NCBI RefSeq assembly: GCF_024168825.1
Contig: NZ_JALJWH010000001.1
Span: 2,976,001-3,040,000, forward strand
DNA: 64,000 nt
Direction of reading: 5' to 3'
Source of the DNA: Paenarthrobacter sp. A20
Lineage (GTDB): Bacteria > Actinomycetota > Actinomycetes > Actinomycetales > Micrococcaceae
The position numbers were made by a program, and so were the translations under genes. Position 1 is the stretch's first letter. The number at the start of each line of letters is the position of its first letter. The notes below the pieces were generated by a model that saw only the letters and a program-made list of their open reading frames with translations, had not been told where the DNA came from and ran no database searches. Positions 1 through 7,800 of this stretch are shown here, piece by piece.

Positions 1-84
1 CCACAGCTTTTCGGTGTACAGGACCTCGGAGGCTGAGGGGGTGTTCCGGGCAGGCACAGGGGAGGACTGGTCAGGCGTAGGCAT
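1..84 (-). CDS. DUF3093 family protein, N-terminal fragment
   Basis: Only the first 28 codons are inside the window; the gene continues past base 1. It starts at an ATG (bases 84-82) and reads MPTPDQSSPVPARN, then SASEVLYTEKLW. The Y-x-E-(K/R)-L-W motif just after a short disordered start resembles DUF3093 proteins, small actinobacterial membrane proteins of unknown function usually found divergent from dut. The divergent placement next to dut supports that reading, but the fragment is too short for certainty. Confidence 0.55.
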   Translation of the reverse strand, partial: MPTPDQSSPVPARNTPSASEVLYTEKLW

Positions 85-173
85 GCCTCCAGCTTATCGG
101 GCCGTGGACTGCCGCGGCGCCCAGGGTCACGCCTGCCGCTGACATGGGCGGTCCTGCTGGTGGCCGCTCCCCG

Positions 174-187
174 TAGAATGGACCACT
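174..187 (+). promoter_or_regulatory. -10-like element of a probably leaderless dut transcript
   Basis: TAGAAT at 174-179 lies 8 bases before the GTG start of dut and no Shine-Dalgarno sequence lies between them. A TANNNT hexamer at this distance puts the transcript start at or next to the start codon. No consensus -35 hexamer is visible. This is inference from spacing only. Confidence 0.45.
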
Positions 188-727
188 GTGAGCAATGAGA
201 CCGCAGTATTCAGTTCAGACGCCGCCCCTTCAGCCGTGGAGGCAGGTGATGCCCGCGCAGCCTACGGCGCACCTACTTTGGACGTGCAGCTGAAAATGCT
301 CGACGGCGGTTTGGAAGCCCCGTCCTACGCGCACCCAGGCGACGCAGGCGCGGACCTCCGGGCCCGTGAGGATGTGCACCTCGCCCCCGGTGAACGCAAA
401 CTCGTTCCCACCGGCGTCTCCATCGCACTGCCGGACGGATTTGTGGCGCTCATCCACCCCCGTTCAGGCCTGGCCACCAAGCATGGACTCACCGTGGTGA
501 ACGCTCCAGGCACTGTGGACGCAGGCTACCGTGGCGAAATCGCAGTCACGCTGCTGAACACCGACCAAAACCATGCCATTGACCTCAAACGCGGCGATAG
601 AATTGCACAAATGGTGATTCAGCGCGTCGAATACGCGCGTTTCGTGACCGTTGACCAACTGTCTGAATCTGTTCGGGGATCCGGCGGCTTCGGGTCCACT
701 GGCGGCTTTAGCGCCCCGAAAGCCTAA
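188..727 (+). CDS. dut: deoxyuridine 5'-triphosphate nucleotidohydrolase (dUTPase)
   Basis: Hydrolyses dUTP to dUMP and pyrophosphate, keeping uracil out of DNA and supplying dUMP for thymidylate synthesis; cytoplasmic homotrimer in this family. All five trimeric dUTPase motifs are present in order: AGADLRA (53-59), PRSGLA (91-96), GTVDAGYRGEI (108-118), RGDRIAQMVI (135-144) and the glycine-rich RGSGGFGSTG (163-172), which closes over the substrate. At 179 residues it is longer than many bacterial homologues because of about 30 extra, poorly conserved N-terminal residues. Start is GTG, with a -10-like box just upstream suggesting a leaderless message. A DUF3093-like gene is divergent and the DUF3710 gene follows 119 bases downstream, a common actinobacterial order. 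Confidence 0.97.
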   Translation: MSNETAVFSSDAAPSAVEAGDARAAYGAPTLDVQLKMLDGGLEAPSYAHPGDAGADLRAREDVHLAPGERKLVPTGVSIALPDGFVALIHPRSGLATKHGLTVVNAPGTVDAGYRGEIAVTLLNTDQNHAIDLKRGDRIAQMVIQRVEYARFVTVDQLSESVRGSGGFGSTGGFSAPKA

Positions 728-846
728 GCAAACTGCTGAACCCGCCGCGTGTCGCAGGCTACCGCTTGCCTCAATGGCGTGGGTTATCGCGGTTTATCGT
801 GGTTGCGGTTTACTTGGGGATAGACCACTACTAAGGAGAAAACCCA

Positions 847-1590
847 ATGCTTTTTGGGCGCGGCAAGAAGTCCAAGGACGATCGGTCGGAATCGGCCGGC
901 ACCGTCGGGGAACCGGGGGTCGAGGCACAAGGCCCGGAATCAGGCCAGGCAGGCACGCCTGGTGATTTCCGGCTCGCCAAAGGCCCCTTGGACATAGACG
1001 AGATCGAGGACCATGACGGCTACGTCGACCTCGGTGCGCTCCTGATCGCACCGGCCGAAGGTCTCCAGCTGAGGCTTGAAGTGGAAGAAGCCACCCAACG
1101 CGTGGTGGCAGTGACCATGGACCTCAACGGTTCCAGCCTGCAGCTCCAGGCGTTTGCGGCCCCCCGTTCCGAAGGCCTGTGGGACGAGATCCGGGAACAG
1201 ATCACTCAGTCCGTGACGAGCCAGGGCGGGGAAACGGAAGAAATCTCCGGGACCTTCGGTACTGAGCTCGTCGCGAAGCTGCCAGCCGAAGCCGCCGATG
1301 GCAGCCGCGGCTTCCGGGCAGCCCGCTTTATGGGCGTGGACGGGCCGCGCTGGTTCCTCCGTGGTGTCCTTGGAGGACCGGCTGCCTTGGAACGTGAGGC
1401 CGCTACGGGTCTGGAAGAGCTTTTCCGCCGTGTGGTCGTTGTCCGTGGCGACAACCCGATGCCGCCCCGGGAACTTCTCCAGCTCCGCCTGCCCAAGGAC
1501 GCTGCAGTGCCCGGGCAAGCCGGCGCCCCGCAAGGTGCCCCCGTGATGGAGCAGCCGGAGCGAGGGCCGGAGATCACCCAGATTGGCTGA
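847..1590 (+). CDS. DUF3710 family protein
   Basis: A 247-residue soluble protein of an actinobacterial family of unknown function. It starts with a basic, probably disordered segment (MLFGRGKKSK) and an acidic linker. The conserved body follows, roughly residues 45-215, including GPLDIDEIED, YVDLGALLI and RFMGVDGPRWFLRGV. No catalytic motif is recognisable. The ATG has a good ribosome site (AAGGAG at 833-838). The stop overlaps the TTG start of the OB-fold gene by 8 bases, so these two and the following DUF3159 gene are probably co-translated. Confidence 0.8.
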   Translation: MLFGRGKKSKDDRSESAGTVGEPGVEAQGPESGQAGTPGDFRLAKGPLDIDEIEDHDGYVDLGALLIAPAEGLQLRLEVEEATQRVVAVTMDLNGSSLQLQAFAAPRSEGLWDEIREQITQSVTSQGGETEEISGTFGTELVAKLPAEAADGSRGFRAARFMGVDGPRWFLRGVLGGPAALEREAATGLEELFRRVVVVRGDNPMPPRELLQLRLPKDAAVPGQAGAPQGAPVMEQPERGPEITQIG

Positions 1591-1954
1591 CACGCCAGGT
1601 CACAACGGGGCAGCCGACCGGTGGCCCCAAGCCGACGGAGTGCGTGATCTTCCAGCACGGGGCCGGGCGGTATGCACCGGATTCATCGAATCGGTGACGC
1701 ACCAGCCGCCCAGTGAACAGCCGTTCTTCTCGGCTGTGGTTGTCGATGCCTTGCGGCCCGGAACCCAACCGCCACCCGGGGGAGCCAGGAGGCCATATGA
1801 CCGCCTTCGCGTTATCTGGCTGGGCAGGTTGCGGGTTCCAGGCATCGAAGCCGGTGTGCAGCTTCGCCTGAACGGCATGGTGACACAAGTCGACGGACTG
1901 CCGGCCATGTTCAATCCACGCTACGAAATACTTTCCCGTCAGGAGCACCTATGA
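1583..1954 (+). CDS. OB-fold nucleic-acid-binding-type protein
   Basis: A 123-residue protein starting at TTG inside the 3' end of the DUF3710 gene and ending in an ATGA overlap with the DUF3159 gene. Position and overall pattern match small actinobacterial proteins annotated as OB-fold nucleic-acid-binding: central beta-strand-like stretches (RAVCTGFIESV, PFFSAVVVDA, DRLRVIWLGRLRVPGI) and C-terminal GVQLRLNGMVTQVDGLPAMFN. Such a domain could bind single-stranded DNA or RNA, but no binding residue can be pointed to. Family assignment rests mainly on gene order and strand pattern. Confidence 0.65.
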   Translation: MADTPGHNGAADRWPQADGVRDLPARGRAVCTGFIESVTHQPPSEQPFFSAVVVDALRPGTQPPPGGARRPYDRLRVIWLGRLRVPGIEAGVQLRLNGMVTQVDGLPAMFNPRYEILSRQEHL

Positions 1955-2733
1955 CCGTGGCCAACGGATCAGAACCGCAGAACACCGGGGATGCTGTTCC
2001 CGAAGACCAAACAGCACCCGGGCGTGACGCCGCAAAACCCGCCGTGGAAGGTCCCAGTGTGTCCGATATCGCCGCCGGGTACGCTGAAAAGGCCGGCCTC
2101 CACAGGAACAGCGCGGGCCACGTGGACATGCTGAAGTCAGCTGGCGGATGGCAAGGCATTGCCGAGAGCATCCTTCCGGGCTTGGTTTTCCTGGTAGCTT
2201 TCACCGTCACCCGGGACCTGACCCCTGCCTTGGTTGCAGCGTTGGCTGCTGCCGCGGTCTTCACGGTGGTCCGGCTGATCCAGCGGCGCCCCCTGACCCA
2301 AGCACTTGCCGGCGTGGTGGGGGTTGGAATTTCTGCCTGGCTGGCCAACACCACGGGCAAGGCCGAAGACTTCTATGTCCTCGGATTCTTCACGAACATT
2401 GCCTACATAGCCGCCATGGTGCTGTCCATCGTGCTGAAGTGGCCCATAGCCGGTCTGCTCTTCGGCTTCGTGCGCAACGAAGGACTCGAGTGGCGCAAAG
2501 ATCAGGAAAGGCTACGGGCCTACAAACTGGGCACGTGGATCGTCGTGGCGGTGCTGGCGTTGCGCCTAGTGGTGCAGGTGCCGTTGTACTTCATGGGTGA
2601 GGCTGGCCTGACAGCGTTGGCGACCACCAGGCTCCTGATGGGCGCCCCGCTGTACATCCTGGGACTATGGGTTGCCTGGCTGGTAACCAAGCCGGCACCT
2701 CAACCGTCGAAGCCGTCGTCCTCAGCGGACTGA
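1951..2733 (+). CDS. DUF3159 family integral membrane protein
   Basis: A 260-residue protein with a hydrophilic N-terminal tail of about 70 residues and then five or so hydrophobic segments (for example ILPGLVFLVAFTV, LVAALAAAAVFTVV, YIAAMVLSIVLKWPIAGLLF, WIVVAVLALRLVVQV, LYILGLWVAWLV). This matches DUF3159, an actinobacterial membrane family of unknown function, consistently found after DUF3710 and the OB-fold gene. The ATG overlaps the stop of the previous gene (ATGA). Its last 34 bases overlap the 3' end of the convergent trkA gene, so no terminator separates the two transcripts. Confidence 0.78.
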   Translation: MTVANGSEPQNTGDAVPEDQTAPGRDAAKPAVEGPSVSDIAAGYAEKAGLHRNSAGHVDMLKSAGGWQGIAESILPGLVFLVAFTVTRDLTPALVAALAAAAVFTVVRLIQRRPLTQALAGVVGVGISAWLANTTGKAEDFYVLGFFTNIAYIAAMVLSIVLKWPIAGLLFGFVRNEGLEWRKDQERLRAYKLGTWIVVAVLALRLVVQVPLYFMGEAGLTALATTRLLMGAPLYILGLWVAWLVTKPAPQPSKPSSSAD

Positions 2734-3437
2734 TCGGCAGCTTCGGGGGCGCCCTCACGAGGTTCCCCGCCGTCGTCGGAAGCCGGTGACAAAAGTGCCC
2801 GCAAGCCGTCCTCAGCTGCGATGGTGGTGACGAAGAAGAGCTCGTCACCACCGTCAAGCACGTCATCCCGGGTAGGCGTGATCGGCGCCTGGTCGCGCAG
2901 AATCGCAACCAACGTGGCGTCCTCGGGCCAGTCGATCCCACCCACCGTGCTGCCGATGACGTGGGAATCATGCGGAACGGTGAATTCCACGATCGATGCC
3001 ACGCCTGTCTGGAGTGTCAGCAGGCGGACGATGTCGCCGATTTCAACGGCCTCTTCTACGAGCGCCGTCATGAGCTGCGGGGTGTTAACGGCCACGTCAA
3101 CGCCCCAGGAATCGTTGAACATCCAGTCGTTTTTGGGGTTGTTCACGCGCCCTACAGTGCGTCCCACGCCGAATTCCGTCTTGGCAAGCAGGGAGACCAC
3201 CAGATTGACTTTGTCGTCGCCAGTGGCGGAAACCACGACGTCGGCGTCCTCGAGTTTTGCGTCCTGCAGGGTGCTGAGTTCGCAAGCGTCGCCCACCAAC
3301 CAGCGTGCGCCCCGCAGCCCGCTGCGGCCAATGACCTCGGGCTTCAGGTCGATGAGGAGAATCTGGTGCTTGTGGGCGAGCAGCTCACGCGCAATGGACG
3401 AGCCGACGCTTCCTGCGCCAACGATGACAACTTTCAC
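2700..3437 (-). CDS. TrkA family potassium uptake regulatory protein (second of pair)
   Basis: A 245-residue RCK/TrkA protein that binds nucleotides and gates a membrane K+ transporter. The Rossmann start MKVVIVGAGSVG carries the GxGxxG loop at residues 7-12. The TrkA-N domain covers about 1-120 and a TrkA-C ligand-binding domain about 140-225, followed by an acidic tail. It starts at GTG, overlapping the TAG stop of the upstream trkA gene by one base (TAGTG), so the two are translationally coupled and may form a heteromer. No TrkH/TrkG/Ktr channel subunit is in the window; the nearest K+ transporter candidate is the divergent KimA-like permease. Confidence 0.92.
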   Translation of the reverse strand: MKVVIVGAGSVGSSIARELLAHKHQILLIDLKPEVIGRSGLRGARWLVGDACELSTLQDAKLEDADVVVSATGDDKVNLVVSLLAKTEFGVGRTVGRVNNPKNDWMFNDSWGVDVAVNTPQLMTALVEEAVEIGDIVRLLTLQTGVASIVEFTVPHDSHVIGSTVGGIDWPEDATLVAILRDQAPITPTRDDVLDGGDELFFVTTIAAEDGLRALLSPASDDGGEPREGAPEAADQSAEDDGFDG

Positions 3438-4111
3438 TAAGACTCCTTGGCGGGTGCTTTGGCGAGGATCCGGCTGATCTCGGACGTTCGGTCCAGGCTC
3501 AGCATCGCGTGGACCGTGTCGCCCTCCTGGTATGCCGTCCCGGATTGGGGCAGCAGGCCTTCACCGAACCGGGTGAGGAAGGCGATGCGGATTCCGGAGG
3601 CTGCCTCGATGGAACTGAGGCTGTGCCCGATCCAGTCTTCGTGCAGGTCCACTTCGGCCAACACAAGGCGGCCTGATGGCTCGCGGTAGTCGCCGGCCAA
3701 ATGCTGCTCGGGAAGTATGCGGCGGAGGACCTGGTCGGCGCTCCAACGGACGGCTGCGACTGTGGGGATACCAAGGCGCTGATAGATCTCGGCGCGTCCG
3801 GGATCGTAGATTCGTGCCACAACATGGGCAACATGAAATGTCTCGCGGGCCACGCGCGTGGCCAAAATGTTTGAGTTGTCGCCACTGGAGACGGCAGCGA
3901 AGGCGTAGGCCTCTTCCACGCCCGCCTGCTTGAGGGTGTCCCGGTCGAAGCCGACGCCGGTGACCTTGCGCCCGGTAAAGGTGTTGCGCAGCCGGCGGAA
4001 GGCCCGCTCGTCCTGGTCGATGATGGCGACCGAGTGGCCCGCATCCTCCAAGGTGTGCGCCAGGGTTGCGCCAACACGGCCGCAGCCCATGATCACGAAG
4101 TGAGCCACCAT
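3437..4111 (-). CDS. TrkA family potassium uptake regulatory protein (first of pair)
   Basis: A 224-residue TrkA/RCK protein: MVAHFVIMGCGRVG has the nucleotide-binding GxGxxG at 9-14, then AIIDQDERAF, where the acidic end of strand 2 favours NAD(H). A TrkA-C domain fills about 140-220 (LVLAEVDLHEDWIGHSLSSI onwards). I chose the ATG at 4111 because AAAGGAG lies just upstream; the frame is open to 4189 but the extra 26 residues match no family pattern. It is the first gene of a two-gene operon and diverges from the KimA-like permease across about 110 bases, suggesting joint control of K+ homeostasis. Confidence 0.92.
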   Translation of the reverse strand: MVAHFVIMGCGRVGATLAHTLEDAGHSVAIIDQDERAFRRLRNTFTGRKVTGVGFDRDTLKQAGVEEAYAFAAVSSGDNSNILATRVARETFHVAHVVARIYDPGRAEIYQRLGIPTVAAVRWSADQVLRRILPEQHLAGDYREPSGRLVLAEVDLHEDWIGHSLSSIEAASGIRIAFLTRFGEGLLPQSGTAYQEGDTVHAMLSLDRTSEISRILAKAPAKES

Positions 4112-4210
4112 GTCTCCTTTATGTGTGTTGTCAGTCCCGCTCGGTATGACTTTACCGTTGCGGCGTGGGTTGCCTGCGACAACCGTCATGACATCGCTGG
4201 GGATTCAGAG

Positions 4211-4222
4211 TAGCTTTGCGGA
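4211..4222 (+). promoter_or_regulatory. -10-like element of a probably leaderless permease transcript
   Basis: TAGCTT at 4211-4216 followed by six bases and the GTG start at 4223, with no Shine-Dalgarno sequence. The spacing suggests that transcription begins at the start codon. No clear -35 hexamer. Confidence 0.4.
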
Positions 4223-6196
4223 GTGCTGACAATTCTGAATGCCGCGAAGCGGGTGTTGGTGGGCCGGCCAGTCAGGAATGACCGCCTGTCCCACACCTTG
4301 TTGCCCAAACGCATCGCATTGCCCATCTTCGCCTCGGATGCCTTGTCCTCGGTAGCTTATGCTCCTGACGAAATCCTGCTGACACTGGCCCTTGCCGGAG
4401 TCAGTGCTGTGGCATTCTCACCGCTTGTTGGCCTCGCCGTCATGGTGGTTTTGCTCACAGTGGTGGCGTCCTACCGCCAGAACGTCCACGCGTATCCGTC
4501 CGGCGGCGGCGACTACGAGATCGCCAACGTCAACCTGGGCAAGTACGCCGGGCTCACTGTGGCTTCGGCGCTGCTGGTGGACTACGTGCTGACGGTTGCC
4601 GTGTCCATGTCCTCAGCCGCCACGTACCTCACCACTGCCATCCCGGCTCTGCATGGCCAGCAGGCACTGATCGCCACGGTCGGCGTCATCATCCTGGCGC
4701 TGGTCAATCTGCGTGGCGTCAAGGAAGCCGGGACAGTCTTCGCCATTCCCACGTATATCTTCATGGCCTCGATCCTCGGCATGACCGGCGTCGGCATCTT
4801 CCAGGCCCTCACCGGCACCTTGGGCGAGGCGCCCTCCGCCGACTTCACCATCGTCCCCGAGCCTGGCTTCGATGAAGGTCTGGTGGGGCTGGCAGGGGCT
4901 TTCCTGCTTCTGCGTGCCTTTTCTTCGGGCGCTGCTGCCCTGACCGGTGTTGAGGCCATCAGTAATGGCGTCCCCAATTTTCAGAAGCCGAAGAGTAAGA
5001 ACGCGGCCACCACGTTGTTGTTGCTTGGGGTTATTGCTGCTTCCATGCTGGCGGGAATCCTCTACTTGGCGAACGCCACCAAAGTGCATATCGTCCTGGA
5101 TCCGGCCCGGGAATTCCTGGTGGACGGCAAGCCTCTTCCAGAGGGGTACATCCAGACTCCAGCCATCAGCCAGATCGCGGACACCATCTTCGGTTCGGGC
5201 TCCATACTTTTCTATGTCGTGGTTGCTGCCACGGGCGTCATCCTGGTTTTCGCCTCCAACACCGCCTTCAACGGATTCCCGGTACTTGGCTCGATACTTG
5301 CCCAGGACGGCTACCTCCCGCGTCAACTCAGAACCCGTGGCGACAGGCTCGCGTTCAGCAACGGCGTCCTGGCCTTGGCCGCAGGTGCGCTGGTCCTGAT
5401 CCTCGCGTTCAACGCAGATGTGACCAAGCTGATCCAGCTCTACATCGTGGGCGTCTTTATTTCGTTCACGGCCAGTCAGCTCGGCATGGTCCGGCACTGG
5501 GGCCGCGAATTGAAACTGGCCAGGGACAAGGCCGTGCGCCGGAGGATTTTCAAGTCGCGCACCATCAACATGGTCGGCTTTGGCATGACTGCACTGGTCC
5601 TGGTGATCGTCCTGATCACCAAATTCGAGCAGGGCGCCTGGATCGCTTTGCTCGCCATGTTTATTCTGTTCCTCATCATGTGGAGCATCCGTGCCCACTA
5701 TGACAACGTGGCCAGGGAATTGGCGGTGGACGAGGACTCGTCGCCGCGTGCGTTGCCCACGCGTGTCCACGCGGTCTTGCTTGTTTCACACGTCCGCAAG
5801 CCGGTCCTCAGGGCGTTGGCTTACGCCAGGGCGTCACGGCCCTCGCGCCTTGACGCGATAACAGTCGACATCAATACCGAGGAGACGGAGCACACCGTCC
5901 GGGACTGGGAGAAACTGGAGATTCCGGTTCCCCTGACCGTCCTGGCCAGCCCTTACCGCGAGACCGTGACCCCCATCATGGATTACGTCAAGAACATGCG
6001 CCGCGACTCACCGCGGGACTTGATCGTGGTCTACATCCCCGAATATGTCGTGGGCAAGTGGTGGGAACAACTGGTCCACAACCAAACAGCACTCAGAATC
6101 AAGACGAGGCTCCACTTTGAACCTGGAGTCATGGTTGCCAGCGTTCCGTGGCAGCTGAAGTCGTCCGAAGAAGCAAAGGCACTGCAGGATACCTAA
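4223..6196 (+). CDS. APC/KUP-type permease, KimA-like potassium transporter
   Basis: A 657-residue membrane protein with about 12 hydrophobic segments in the first 490 residues and a cytosolic C-terminal domain of about 165 residues. It would usually be labelled amino acid permease, but the N-terminus (RIALPIFASDALSSVAYAPD) closely resembles Bacillus KimA (YdaO), a proton-coupled K+ importer. From memory of the KimA structure, K+ is held by D36, Y43, D117, T121, S125, T230 and E233. The same residues with identical internal spacing occur here as D39, Y46, D120, T124, S128, T241 and E244. Divergence from two trkA genes supports K+ transport. GTG start. The next gene begins on the base after its stop. 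No substrate assay can be inferred from sequence, so an amino acid substrate is not excluded. Confidence 0.82.
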   Translation: MLTILNAAKRVLVGRPVRNDRLSHTLLPKRIALPIFASDALSSVAYAPDEILLTLALAGVSAVAFSPLVGLAVMVVLLTVVASYRQNVHAYPSGGGDYEIANVNLGKYAGLTVASALLVDYVLTVAVSMSSAATYLTTAIPALHGQQALIATVGVIILALVNLRGVKEAGTVFAIPTYIFMASILGMTGVGIFQALTGTLGEAPSADFTIVPEPGFDEGLVGLAGAFLLLRAFSSGAAALTGVEAISNGVPNFQKPKSKNAATTLLLLGVIAASMLAGILYLANATKVHIVLDPAREFLVDGKPLPEGYIQTPAISQIADTIFGSGSILFYVVVAATGVILVFASNTAFNGFPVLGSILAQDGYLPRQLRTRGDRLAFSNGVLALAAGALVLILAFNADVTKLIQLYIVGVFISFTASQLGMVRHWGRELKLARDKAVRRRIFKSRTINMVGFGMTALVLVIVLITKFEQGAWIALLAMFILFLIMWSIRAHYDNVARELAVDEDSSPRALPTRVHAVLLVSHVRKPVLRALAYARASRPSRLDAITVDINTEETEHTVRDWEKLEIPVPLTVLASPYRETVTPIMDYVKNMRRDSPRDLIVVYIPEYVVGKWWEQLVHNQTALRIKTRLHFEPGVMVASVPWQLKSSEEAKALQDT

Positions 6197-7570
6197 ATGA
6201 CCTCCCATCGCACTTCCCCCCACGCCGGAACGCCCGCCAACGAAAACCACAGTGGGCCAGGTACTGAACTTGTCGTCGACATTGGTCCCATTGCACACGG
6301 CGGGCACTTCGTCGCACGCCACGAAGGGCGCGTCATCTTCGTCCGGCACGCCATCCCGGGGGAGAAGGTCCGCATCCGCTTGACCGACTCCGGCGACTCA
6401 TCAAGCTTCTGGCGCGCCGACGTCGTCGAGGTCCTTGAGCCTTCACCGGACCGGGTCCCGCATTTCTGGAAGCCCGCGGACTCACTGGCCGCGTGGAACC
6501 GGGGCGCGCCGCCGGTTGGCGGTGCCGAGCTTGGGCACATTTCGCTGCAGCGGCAACGGGCGCTGAAGGCGGAAGTTTTGGCCGAACAGCTCAAGCGGCT
6601 CGCCGGTTTGGACCTCGCCACCGAGGTGGAAGCCGTGGGGGACAATCACGACGGCGGCCTCGGCTGGCGTACGCGGGCCAGCTTTGCTGTCACTCCCAAG
6701 GGCCGGTTGGGCATGCACGCGCACCGCTCGGACGTTGTGCTTCCCATCAAGGAGATGCCCTTGGCACTCCCGGGACTCAACGGACTGAAGCTGTGGGATC
6801 TTGACCTGTCAGGCATCGCCCGCATTGAGGTTGCTGTCCCTGCCAATGGTTCGCGGCCCCTGATTCTGCTGGCGCCGGAGGAGGGCACAAGCCCCAAGAG
6901 GATTCACAGCATTTTGTCGCAGCTGCCGCATGACGTGTCGGTGGCAAGCTTCGACCCCAGCAAGGGGGAAGTCCTGCAGTTGCGCGGGAGGACCTGGGTG
7001 CAGGAGACCGCAGCCGGCCACGAATACCGTGTCACGGGGGAAGGGTTCTGGCAGATCCACAAGGATGCGCCGGATACGCTGGTGGGCGCTGTGACGGACT
7101 ATCTTTCCAGCGGTGGGTACTTGCAGCCCGGCGCAGCAGTAGCGGACCTCTATGCCGGTGCCGGGCTGTTTACGGCACCGCTGGCGGACGCCGTCGGTGT
7201 CACCGGCTCGGTGCTTTCGGTGGAGGGTGCCCCTGGCACCAGCAGGGACGCCCGCAAAAACCTGCACGGTGAACCACAGGTGGAAATCGTTCAAGGACGC
7301 GTGGAGCGTGTCCTCCACCAGCGCGCCCGGAACTTCGACTCCCTGGTGCTTGATCCACCGCGGGCCGGAGCCGGCAAAGCCGTGGTCAAGCAATTGATGG
7401 CAACCGGCCCCCGGGCAATCGCCTATGTGTCCTGTGATCCCGCATCCTTTGCGCGTGATCTGGGTTACTTCCACCAGGGTGGTTGGAGGCTCGAGGCCCT
7501 GCGCGCGTTCGATCTCTATCCGAACACCCACCACCTTGAAACCGTGGCGCTGATCGTTCCCTCCTCGTAG
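6197..7570 (+). CDS. class I SAM-dependent RNA methyltransferase (TrmA/RlmD family, TRAM domain)
   Basis: Predicted to make 5-methyluridine in tRNA or rRNA. An N-terminal TRAM RNA-binding domain (about 15-85) is followed by a linker domain and a Rossmann methyltransferase fold. Visible motifs are VADLYAGAGLFTAPLA (SAM site), LVLDPPRAGAGK and AYVSCDPASFARD, where Cys413 is the expected nucleophile. The C-terminal glutamate of LETVALI is also typical. The cysteines that ligate the Fe-S cluster in RlmD/RumA are not present: the equivalent stretch reads PPVGGAELGHIS. It begins on the base after the permease stop, so the two are co-transcribed. Confidence 0.9.
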   Translation: MTSHRTSPHAGTPANENHSGPGTELVVDIGPIAHGGHFVARHEGRVIFVRHAIPGEKVRIRLTDSGDSSSFWRADVVEVLEPSPDRVPHFWKPADSLAAWNRGAPPVGGAELGHISLQRQRALKAEVLAEQLKRLAGLDLATEVEAVGDNHDGGLGWRTRASFAVTPKGRLGMHAHRSDVVLPIKEMPLALPGLNGLKLWDLDLSGIARIEVAVPANGSRPLILLAPEEGTSPKRIHSILSQLPHDVSVASFDPSKGEVLQLRGRTWVQETAAGHEYRVTGEGFWQIHKDAPDTLVGAVTDYLSSGGYLQPGAAVADLYAGAGLFTAPLADAVGVTGSVLSVEGAPGTSRDARKNLHGEPQVEIVQGRVERVLHQRARNFDSLVLDPPRAGAGKAVVKQLMATGPRAIAYVSCDPASFARDLGYFHQGGWRLEALRAFDLYPNTHHLETVALIVPSS

Positions 7571-7575
7571 CCCGG

Positions 7576-7609
7576 GTGTCGCCCGCCCGCGGAGTGCGGC
7601 GGGCGGCAC
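7576..7609 (+). terminator. stem-loop terminator after the RNA methyltransferase gene
   Basis: A 12-base stem (7576-7587 with 7598-7609, one G-U pair) with a 10-base loop, five bases beyond the stop codon. No T-run follows, as is common in high-GC actinobacteria. The rest of the gap to aconitase (7610-7800) shows a good ribosome site just before acnA and a weak iron-box-like palindrome near 7731-7744. Confidence 0.6.
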
Positions 7610-7800
7610 CGGCTTTGGCGGCTGCATGCCACTCTTTGGATGGATGCCACTACGATGGGCGTAGTAGTCCCGCTCCGCAGGAATCAACGCCGCGGGCCGG
7701 GGTGACCAAGAGAGATGCCGCCCGGCTAAGTAAGGTGCGCCTAACTGGCTAGCGGCCAACCACGCGACAAAGATGAAACTGTTGCGAGAGGAGTCCTGCC

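Noticed and set aside
4613..5770. Minus-strand frame of 385 codons opposite the KimA-like gene
   Set aside because: Shadow of the membrane protein gene; no motif and no start signal.
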